DNA from: JAUIJL01 sp965366625
GTDB taxonomy: Bacteria > Acidobacteriota > Thermoanaerobaculia > Multivoradales > J023
Direction: 5' to 3'
NCBI GenBank assembly: GCA_965366625.1
Contig: CBDUGP010000014.1
Location: 55,187-119,186 of the forward strand
Length of the DNA stretch: 64,000 nt
In this document: positions 8,956 to 15,173 of the stretch, piece by piece
Position numbering within the stretch: the stretch's first letter is position 1
Layout: every line of letters starts with the position of its first letter
Made by a program: the position numbers and the translations under genes
The notes under the pieces: generated by a model
The model's database searches: none
What the model was told of the DNA's origin: nothing
Seen by the model: the letters and a program-made list of their open reading frames with translations, nothing else

Positions 8956-10064
8956 CAGGATCCGTCTTGTCCCATGGTCATCCATCGGGCCACCTCTTCG
9001 TCCAGAAATTGCTTCGGCACCCGCCGACGTTCCAGTAGCGTGCGCACGGCCGCTTTCTTTTCCGGCGAGGGACCCGTCAGGTCCACCAACCGCCGTAGGG
9101 CATCGCCATGGGCTCCCGCCTCGCTCAATGCCGCGGCCGCCAGCAGGGCCGGCAGATCGCCCGGCTCGCTCCGATCCAACTCCGCTGGACCGAGCCGGCG
9201 GAAAGGTACGAAGTCGGAAGCCAATAGTCGACCCTCGGCATCTCGCACGTTGAGCTTCCAAGCGTAGATGCGATCAGGGTCGAGCGGGCCGAGCCCTGGC
9301 ACCGGTCCGTAGGTCAGCACCGGCCCGTAGGTCTGAATGCCGGCTTCCTGTCGCAACAGGTCCGGATCGATCTCATGACGCAAGACGAGCTGCTCCCGGT
9401 CGTCGACTACCCAAAGCTCCACGGGTTGGAGGGTCGAAACCCACTGCCACACCACCTGATTGCTGGACAACGCTTCCCACCGTGGCGACAGCAGCCACGC
9501 CGAGTCGGTGGACTCGCCACGGGAGATTTGCTCACCCGGGGCAAAGACCTCAAACGCGGAGGACGTGCCCGGGCGACCGTCCAACAAATCACTGGCCGCT
9601 CCGAGTAAACCGCGATCGGCGGTCACGAGAGACCAAGGCCCCACTCCGAGTTCCGACAATCTCTCATCCACCGTCATCCATCGGAATGAGCAGAACGTCA
9701 GCAGCACGAGCGCGGCCACGGCGAGCACCCGAGCGCCAACGCTTCGAATTGGCAAGGACCGGGAAGACGAGGACCGGGAAGACGAGGACCGGGAAGGCGA
9801 ACCTTGTAGAGGCGACGTCGGTGAGGACGCTTCCAAGTCGATCGACGAAACATCTCGAGCCAGGGTTCGACACGGGCCACAGGACGCGAGATGCGCTTCG
9901 ATCTCGGCTCCTTCCGTACCGATAAGTCGGCCGTCCAACCAAGCGGCCAAGTCATCGGCGTCCGGATGCTCGCCGGGATCTCCATCCGACCCCAGGTCCG
10001 GATCCAGGTTGCGTAGCAAGTCTTCGAGCTCAGGCCCCGACGGGCCCTGGGCGAAACGGCTCAT
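8955..10064 (-). CDS. anti-sigma factor with zinc-finger (ZAS/zf-HC2) domain
   Basis: The N-terminal cytoplasmic part has the ZAS motif H-x3-C-x2-C in HLASCGPC (about residues 80-87). It is followed by a Ser/Arg-rich linker, one membrane helix (about 130-150, ARVLAVAALVLLTF) and a roughly 200-residue extracytoplasmic domain. That domain resembles the ligand/stress-sensing or PPIC-like C-terminal part of membrane anti-sigmas. The protein should hold the adjacent ECF sigma factor at the membrane. The start ATG overlaps the sigma stop as ATGA and the stop overlaps the CHAT start as TGATG, so the three products are translationally coupled. The linker is encoded by a 15-bp tandem repeat. Confidence 0.85.
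   Translation of the reverse strand: MSRFAQGPSGPELEDLLRNLDPDLGSDGDPGEHPDADDLAAWLDGRLIGTEGAEIEAHLASCGPCRTLARDVSSIDLEASSPTSPLQGSPSRSSSSRSSSSRSLPIRSVGARVLAVAALVLLTFCSFRWMTVDERLSELGVGPWSLVTADRGLLGAASDLLDGRPGTSSAFEVFAPGEQISRGESTDSAWLLSPRWEALSSNQVVWQWVSTLQPVELWVVDDREQLVLRHEIDPDLLRQEAGIQTYGPVLTYGPVPGLGPLDPDRIYAWKLNVRDAEGRLLASDFVPFRRLGPAELDRSEPGDLPALLAAAALSEAGAHGDALRRLVDLTGPSPEKKAAVRTLLERRRVPKQFLDEEVARWMTMGQDGS
9756..9800. repeat. 15-bp tandem repeat in anti-sigma gene (3 copies)
   Basis: The unit ggaccgggaagacga is repeated three times, the last copy with one change. It encodes the SRSSS-type linker between the zinc finger and the membrane helix. Unit length is a multiple of three, so copy changes stay in frame. 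Confidence 0.85.
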
Positions 10065-10702
10065 GGATCGTCTCCCCGACCTGAAAAAGCGATCTCCGAG
10101 CCCGACTCCGGAAAGAGATCGGGACCCAACTTGCTTCGCAACCGACGAAGGGCGTCATGCACGGCTTTGCGCGCGGCCCCGGTGCTGAGCCCCAAGGTGG
10201 GGGCGAAGTCGTGGGGTTCGAGTTCGTCGAAAAAACGAAATGAAATCACCAATCGATCCCTCGGGTTGAGCAAAGCCAAAGCAGCCTTCAGGGCTCGGCT
10301 GCGCTCCCTTTCCAGGGTCTCCGCGTCCGGCAGGGCGGCCGAATCAACAGGTTCAACGGCGGGTGGCTCAGAGGTCTCCATCGCCCGGCGACGCTGCTCC
10401 GAGTCCAACCATTGGCGGCAGTGACGGCAGACGATCACCGATAAATAAGTAGACAATTTGCTTTGCCCGCGCCAAGCGCGCAGGACCCGGCGGTCGTCCC
10501 GCCACAACATGGCGACGATCGTTTGCAAGAGTTCGTCCGTCTGCTGGTCGTTGAAGCCGAATCGAGAGCGGGCCAAGCCGATGATCAATCCCCGATAGCG
10601 TCGAACCAGCTCTTCCTCCGCCGCCGGATCCCCACCCAGCACCCGGCGCACCAGACTCTCGTCCGATGCGTTCGTAAGACTAAGGTTCGGGGGGTGGGAC
10701 AC
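10061..10702 (-). CDS. RNA polymerase sigma factor, ECF (sigma-70 family)
   Basis: This 213-residue protein has sigma region 2 (about residues 20-95, with ELVRRYRGLIIGLARSRFG and WRGQSKLSTYLSVIVCRHC) and region 4 (about 145-200). Region 4 holds LLNPRDRLVISFRFFDE and a helix-turn-helix ending KAVHDALRRLRSKL. It would direct transcription of an extracytoplasmic-stress regulon. The GTG start is chosen because TACGAT lies seven bases upstream; longer reading would run into the end of the preceding gene. The stop overlaps the anti-sigma start (ATGA). The presence of anti-sigma and CHAT downstream supports autoregulated envelope-signal control. Confidence 0.88.
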   Translation of the reverse strand: MSHPPNLSLTNASDESLVRRVLGGDPAAEEELVRRYRGLIIGLARSRFGFNDQQTDELLQTIVAMLWRDDRRVLRAWRGQSKLSTYLSVIVCRHCRQWLDSEQRRRAMETSEPPAVEPVDSAALPDAETLERERSRALKAALALLNPRDRLVISFRFFDELEPHDFAPTLGLSTGAARKAVHDALRRLRSKLGPDLFPESGSEIAFSGRGDDP

Positions 10703-10709
10703 CCTTGGG

Positions 10710-10715
10710 ATCGTA
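10710..10715 (-). promoter_or_regulatory. -10 box for leaderless ECF sigma gene
   Basis: On the minus strand TACGAT is followed by seven bases (cccaagg) and GTG, the same spacing seen at other leaderless genes here. It gives the sigma operon its own promoter, distinct from the upstream secreted-protein gene. Confidence 0.45.
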
Positions 10716-10778
10716 GCATGGACGATCGACCCAGACGGCGACGGAATCGCCACCGCCAGATCCACCGCCGTCGTCAAA

Positions 10779-12503
10779 TCACCCCCCATTTGAGGACCAA
10801 GCACTGAGATCACCGGATTCGAAATCGTCGCTGAAGACTCGATCCCCACGATAGGCAAACATCCTGAAGTCGGCATCCAATTGAACCGTATCCGGAGGCC
10901 CGACTGTGACGCCCCTCAGGTTCGGCAACAGGATCGCCTGCAAGGCCAAGTCCAAACCCGATCCGCCGGGCGGAGTCAGGGGCAGCGGTGTGATCTGAAT
11001 CGGATCGAGGGGCGTACCGACCGGATCGAGACCGAAAAGGGTCAGCTGGAGGGTGAAATCGAACGAGGTCGTCAACGGCAATCCTTCGATCAAGCGGGTA
11101 ACGTCCAAAGTACCCATGAAAAGGGGTTGGAAGTTTTCGAAACCTATCGGAGCCCCTTCCATCCACTGAAATTCAATCAACTCCACGGCCACCACCGTTC
11201 CCGCCGGATCCGGTGGGAACTGAATCGGCAATACCAGGTCGAAAGGCACCCCGGGCTGCAAGGGCTGGGGCAATTCGAAAATCGTACGGATTCGCCCACG
11301 TTCGGGATCCAACTGCTCGGCAAAGAGGTTACCGAAAACCGGTGGTTGTTTAGGCAATACCAAATGGGGTCCATTCAGCAACGTGAGGATCTGGGCCGGA
11401 TCTGGATCCAAGGTCGGAAAACCCACGAACGGCAGCTCGCCCAGCAGCGGATCCACCGGCGGTAACACCAGCGCCGTGGCCCCGGCGTCGGGCCATAAAT
11501 AAGTGCCCGGCACCGTGAGGTCGGTGGCGGTCACGAAGCTGGTGCACGCTAGGCCGGCGGTGACGTCGCTAAAGTCCCCGGTCACCTCGAGCTTGCTCTG
11601 GCTGCAGCTGCCGTCGGAGCACATACCCCAGGGCCGGGTCAGAATCTCGATGGTCGTCGATTCGCCGGGCAGCAACACGATTTGACGATCGATGATCGGA
11701 ATCGTCGCCTCCAGGGGATTCGGTGGCAGGGGCACGCAAGCGCTGATTTCATCGCCGAAAGCAATCGGAAAATTGTCCGCATCTCCTGGATCCGAAGGCG
11801 AGAACACACCGTCGCCGGGCACGCCCGAGTCGACGAAGAGGGGTACCTTCGATCGATTCTGGGTTTGGGCCTCGAGTTCCCCGGTGAAGGTTGCAATCGG
11901 GTCGTTGTTGGTCAGCCGGAAGCTGTGGCTGCTCTGGTCGCCGGGGTGAACTCGGGCCAACGGCAACCCTGGGTCCAAAAGCTCCAGGTCCAGCCGCGCT
12001 ATGTCCGGTAGGGCCGGCGCTTCGTCGACAATGCAGACCACCTGGCCTCCTCCGGTTCCCGTGATCTCGGCACCGTCGGTGGTTTTGACCGTCGCGGTGC
12101 TGCCCACCGAGCAAATACGCGGCACCCCGGCAGGTATCGTGACCATCACGTCGACTTCCGTATAACCCGGCCCGATCGGCAACGCGATCACCGAGCCCGC
12201 TGCGTCCCCGGAAGGTGTGCAGGTGATCGTCAGATCCAAGTCGAGTTCAAAGGGCCCATCGGGACAAAGCCCTGAGCCGGGAGGGAATTCCGCCAGGCCG
12301 AAATAGACCAGTTGAGTGAACGTGAACACACCACCGGCGGTGAAAATCGGCGTCGGAGACGCCCCGGTCACGGTCACGGTGCGTCCACAGCTGGGGGTCA
12401 CGGCCTTACCGCCGCAAGCCCAGCCGAAGGTCGGCGCGAGCCCTAGGCTTGCGATCAGCACGGCGCAGACAACGAGGATGGCTTTCGAAAGTTGCTTAGG
12501 CAT
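10779..12503 (-). CDS. secreted beta-rich protein with C-terminal FESGDLSAW tail
   Basis: A Sec signal peptide (cleavage near FGWA, residue 29) is followed by about 540 residues rich in Pro, Gly, Asp and beta-strand patterns with no enzyme motif. Several passages (HSFRLTNNDPIATFTGELEAQ; LLPGESTTIEIL) resemble DUF11 or Ig-like repeats of surface proteins. The very C-terminus reads DDFESGDLSAWS plus a short tail. This FESGD-x-SAWS ending recurs on exported proteins of Acidobacteriota-like bacteria in my experience and may be a surface-sorting or attachment signal (inference). A GAGGAG ribosome site lies nine bases before ATG. The gene precedes the ECF operon by 76 bases and may share its transcript. 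Confidence 0.7.
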   Translation of the reverse strand: MPKQLSKAILVVCAVLIASLGLAPTFGWACGGKAVTPSCGRTVTVTGASPTPIFTAGGVFTFTQLVYFGLAEFPPGSGLCPDGPFELDLDLTITCTPSGDAAGSVIALPIGPGYTEVDVMVTIPAGVPRICSVGSTATVKTTDGAEITGTGGGQVVCIVDEAPALPDIARLDLELLDPGLPLARVHPGDQSSHSFRLTNNDPIATFTGELEAQTQNRSKVPLFVDSGVPGDGVFSPSDPGDADNFPIAFGDEISACVPLPPNPLEATIPIIDRQIVLLPGESTTIEILTRPWGMCSDGSCSQSKLEVTGDFSDVTAGLACTSFVTATDLTVPGTYLWPDAGATALVLPPVDPLLGELPFVGFPTLDPDPAQILTLLNGPHLVLPKQPPVFGNLFAEQLDPERGRIRTIFELPQPLQPGVPFDLVLPIQFPPDPAGTVVAVELIEFQWMEGAPIGFENFQPLFMGTLDVTRLIEGLPLTTSFDFTLQLTLFGLDPVGTPLDPIQITPLPLTPPGGSGLDLALQAILLPNLRGVTVGPPDTVQLDADFRMFAYRGDRVFSDDFESGDLSAWSSNGG

Positions 12504-12790
12504 GTTGACAGCTCCTCAAGAGATCCAAAGTAGGGGGTTCTCTTCAATGAGTGGGGCTGTACGTGCCGGCGTTACCTCTGGAGTCAAAAATAGCTCAACG
12601 AAATTCGAAATCAGGGACCTACCCGCCCAAAGATGTTGATCGTCGGCTGGGGTGGGATCCCTCTCTTCGCTAAAATAGCGGGGGACGGGCTCATCGATCG
12701 CCAATCCGAATGTCGAGCCTCCACGAAATCACGCTATATGCCACATGCGCTTGGTCCTACCCCACCCCTAAAGCCTAGGAGATCCCAAAC
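12504..12790. promoter_or_regulatory. divergent promoter region
   Basis: This 287-base region lies between two divergently transcribed genes. On the plus strand it has -10-like boxes (TAAAAT near 12670; TATATG near 12733). On the minus strand a TATTTT-like box lies near 12590. It is AT-richer than the flanking genes. No operator could be assigned. Confidence 0.35.
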
Positions 12791-14299
12791 GTGACTCTTT
12801 CCCGCCCTAATTTCTTCCGATCACCAGCCGTCATCCCATGCGCCCCCAAAACGGCATGGGTCGCCCTCGTCTTATTGCTGTTCACGGGCGCGGCCACCGC
12901 CGAAGAGTCACCGACCCCTTGGCCCCAATGGCGCGGTCCGCATTTCAACGGCACCCAATTGGACGCCGATCCACCCGTCAGCTTTTCTGAATCGAAGAAT
13001 TTGAAATTCAAAGTCCCGGTGCCGGGCCACGGCCTGGCGTCACCGATCGTTTACGACGGTGTGGTTTACATCTTGAGCGCCGAGGCCGCCGACGCCGATG
13101 CGCAAACAAAATCGAACCAGGCGGCCCAGGCCAAACTCGACAACAACGAGTGGCCACCGGCGGTGGAACCTATTGCCCAGAGCTTCTTAGTGCTCGCCTA
13201 CGCCGCCGAGGACGGCAAGCTGCTCTGGCGTCGCACCGCTTCGAAACACGTGCCCCACGAAACCCACTATCTCGATGCCTCGTGGGCCTCGGCCACCCCG
13301 GCCACCGACGGCGAGTTGCTCTACGCCCACTTCGGCTCCAACGGCACCTTTGCCTATGACCTCGACGGTGAGCTGGTGTGGAAAAAAGATCTCGGGGACA
13401 TGTCCACCCGCAACGGTTTTGGTGAAGGCACGTCGCCCTTGATCTGGCGAGATCTCTTGATCATCGCCTGGGACCATGAGGGAGACTCCTTCCTGGTGGC
13501 CCTGGACAAAAAGACCGGTGAACAGCGCTGGCGCGTCGAACGGCCCGACGAGGCCTCCTCGTGGGTGACCCCGATCGTCGTCGATCCCGACGGCGAAGGG
13601 GAAATGGCCCCCCAGGTGATTCTGGCGGGAACCGGCAAAAGCCGCGGTTATGACGCCAACACCGGCCAGGAGATTTGGTCCATCAGCGGCATGACCACCA
13701 ACACCATTCCTTCCCCCGTGGCACGGGGTGCCATGGTTTATTTGATGAGCGGCTTCAAAGGCAACGCCCTGCAAGCGATCGACCTGAAAAGGGCCAAGGG
13801 ACCCGCCAACACGGCCCTCGTCTTCAGCCACAATCGACACACCCCCTACGTGCCGTCGCCGGTGCTGACCGACGACAACCTCTGTTTCATCAAACACAAT
13901 AGAAACGGCTTCACCTGCCTCGACGCCGATACCGGAGAGGTCCGCTTTACGGAAGTGCGGCTGCCGGGCATCCAAAACGTCTACGGCTCCCCCGTCGCCA
14001 CCAAGGACCGAATCTACATTTTCGACAAGGACGGCACCGGCACGGTAATCAAAAACGGCCACGACTTCGAGGTCCTGGCTGAGAACCAATTGGACGACGG
14101 CGTGGACTCTACCCCGGCGATCTACGGCAACTCCCTCTACGTGCGCAGCCGGGGTCACCTCTACCGTATTGCTGAGACGAAGGCAGCTGAGCCGTCGGAG
14201 CCGGTGGAGCCTGCCGAGCAGACCCCGATGGAAGAGACCCAAGAGACCCAAGGGACCCAAGGGACCCAAGGGACCCAAGGGACCCAAGGCAGGCAATAG
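12791..14299 (+). CDS. PQQ-binding-like beta-propeller repeat protein, exported
   Basis: A signal peptide (about residues 1-37, ending GAATA) precedes WPQWRGPHFNGTQ. This opening is typical of exported PQQ-like (BamB-type) beta-propeller proteins in Acidobacteriota and Planctomycetota. Tryptophan-docking style repeats are visible: LAYAAEDGKLLWRR, AYDLDGELVWKKD, LVALDKKTGEQRW, YDANTGQEIWS and TCLDADTGEV, i.e. about seven blades. Such proteins act as scaffolds or quinoprotein-like domains; no catalytic residue assigns a reaction. The GTG start has AGGAG eight bases upstream. The C-terminal tail (about 455-502) is a low-complexity Glu/Pro then Gly-Thr-Gln run encoded by a 9-bp tandem repeat and is unlikely to be structured. 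Confidence 0.8.
   Translation: MTLSRPNFFRSPAVIPCAPKTAWVALVLLLFTGAATAEESPTPWPQWRGPHFNGTQLDADPPVSFSESKNLKFKVPVPGHGLASPIVYDGVVYILSAEAADADAQTKSNQAAQAKLDNNEWPPAVEPIAQSFLVLAYAAEDGKLLWRRTASKHVPHETHYLDASWASATPATDGELLYAHFGSNGTFAYDLDGELVWKKDLGDMSTRNGFGEGTSPLIWRDLLIIAWDHEGDSFLVALDKKTGEQRWRVERPDEASSWVTPIVVDPDGEGEMAPQVILAGTGKSRGYDANTGQEIWSISGMTTNTIPSPVARGAMVYLMSGFKGNALQAIDLKRAKGPANTALVFSHNRHTPYVPSPVLTDDNLCFIKHNRNGFTCLDADTGEVRFTEVRLPGIQNVYGSPVATKDRIYIFDKDGTGTVIKNGHDFEVLAENQLDDGVDSTPAIYGNSLYVRSRGHLYRIAETKAAEPSEPVEPAEQTPMEETQETQGTQGTQGTQGTQGRQ
14235..14289. repeat. 9-bp tandem repeat encoding a GTQ tail
   Basis: The unit gacccaagg is repeated about six times at the 3' end of the beta-propeller gene, producing a Gly-Thr-Gln repeat. 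Copies are nearly identical, which suggests recent expansion. Confidence 0.9.
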
Positions 14300-14613
14300 G
14301 CCCTAAGCGCTCCCGACTACGCGAGTCTTGCTTGTGGCGGGACGGCCCTGGATCCTTCCAGACTGCCCCGTCACGGGCGAGGCGTTCGTCACCTCCAATT
14401 TTTCGTGGGTCCGCCCAACCTGCGGGTATAATTACACCTTTCAGCTGGCCAAGATGCCTGAAACCCCGTCGCCGATCTCGAACGCCAACCCCCGCGCCCA
14501 CATCCTTCAGCGTTCCTAAAACCGCTTCAAATCTAATTTTTCTTCTCCGACGCCTTGACCCCACCGGGATCCAGCCAGAGCCAGTGTCTAATTTCGGCGA
14601 GAGATAAATACAA
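14300..14613. other. non-coding stretch with a consensus -10 box
   Basis: No convincing protein gene is seen here. A perfect TATAAT (14427-14432) lies on the plus strand. It could drive a short transcript, for example a 21-codon reading frame from 14454 with no ribosome site. The stretch is less GC-rich than the neighbouring genes and ends at the sigma-54 promoter. Confidence 0.4.
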
Positions 14614-14630
14614 TTGGCACAAACCTTGCT
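14614..14630 (+). promoter_or_regulatory. sigma-54 (RpoN) promoter
   Basis: TTGGCAC, five bases (aaacc), then TTGCT matches the -24/-12 consensus (TGGCAC-N5-TTGC). The GG (14616) and GC (14628) doublets are exactly 12 positions apart. Transcription would begin near 14641. A sigma-54 activator is encoded at 35602-37119, although a link between them is only an inference. Confidence 0.7.
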
Positions 14631-14641
14631 TAAGCTCTGTC

Positions 14642-14872
14642 TATAAAATGCGCTTAGGTCCAAGGGCCTTTGTGGCGCCGAAGCTGCGACATAGGAGCGC
14701 TTTGGTGTCCGATCCGTCAAGCGGCAAACCCGCGCGATATTCCGACCAGATCGCGCGGTGAATCCCGCTTGGCACGAAAGAACGCTCGGCCGATGTCGGC
14801 ACCCAAAACCCCATCAGGCAGAGAGGGTCTAAGTCGCCCTCAGCCTACGATTCGAATTCCGGAGATAAACTT
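14642..14872 (+). ncRNA. structured 5' leader or small RNA under sigma-54 control
   Basis: Downstream of the sigma-54 promoter are about 230 bases with a two-tier stem-loop. The outer stem is CAAGCGG (14718-14724) with CCGCTTG (14765-14771). The inner 9-bp stem is 14730-14738 with 14750-14758, closing an 11-base loop. A 37-codon reading frame begins at ATG 14648, about seven bases after the predicted start, and its stop (14759-14761) falls inside the outer stem. This is reminiscent of a leader-peptide attenuator. It matches no riboswitch class that I recognise. It could equally be a free small RNA. Confidence 0.4.
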
Positions 14873-15067
14873 ATGAGACAGCTGACAGCCCCCGTCCAGC
14901 CGACGACCACCAATATGCTTGCTTCGGTAACAGATTGGATCGCCTGTCTACGCAGGGACCTCGAAGCTACGGCAAAAGCATGGTCCCGTCCGGTTAGGTC
15001 ACAGGCTGCCGACCCCAAAGAAGCGGGCCACGTCTACGATTCGCCCATCGGTTGGGCAGGTAGATAA
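14873..15067 (+). CDS. possible small protein, 64 codons
   Basis: ATG is preceded by CCGGAG ten bases upstream. The frame encodes a 64-residue peptide with a central mixed helix (TDWIACLRRDLEATAKAW) and a polar tail, without a signal peptide or membrane helix. Third-position GC is lower than in neighbouring genes, so coding is uncertain. It lies between a sigma-54-driven structured leader and a strong GC-rich hairpin, which together form a plausible transcription unit. I do not recognise the peptide. Confidence 0.35.
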   Translation: MRQLTAPVQPTTTNMLASVTDWIACLRRDLEATAKAWSRPVRSQAADPKEAGHVYDSPIGWAGR

Positions 15068-15092
15068 AATCCATAGGCTTTGCGCCGTCGGC

Positions 15093-15135
15093 GGGCCGCC
15101 GGCCGGGGCTCCATTTCGGAGCACACCGGCGGCCC
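15093..15135. terminator. strong nested hairpin, terminator-like
   Basis: A perfect 10-bp outer stem (15093-15102 with 15126-15135) encloses a 5-bp inner stem (15108-15112 with 15118-15122, loop ATTTC). It lies after the small ORF and about 40 bases beyond the 3' end of the minus-strand permease gene. No T tract follows on either strand, so it may be a transcript-stabilising or Rho-assisted end rather than a classic intrinsic terminator. Confidence 0.5.
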
Positions 15136-15173
15136 CTCGCCACCGTCGCTTGGGTCTCTCTCCCTCCACGACC

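Noticed and set aside
8956..9261. N-terminal 102-residue extension of the CHAT protein
   Set aside because: It overlaps the anti-sigma gene completely, is Gly/Arg-rich shadow sequence, and the TGATG start at 8955 gives a proper signal/anchor segment.
7582..9267. 561-codon open frame opposite the CHAT and anti-sigma genes
   Set aside because: There is no recognisable domain, and codon patterns follow the complement of the real genes.
10703..10876. 58-residue extension of the ECF sigma factor
   Set aside because: It overlaps the end of the preceding gene and lies upstream of the TACGAT-7-GTG promoter/start.
13187..14296. 369-codon open frame antisense to the beta-propeller gene
   Set aside because: Its repeated Leu-Gly-Pro reading is the complement of the 9-bp repeat and of a clear PQQ-type gene; no ribosome site or domain.
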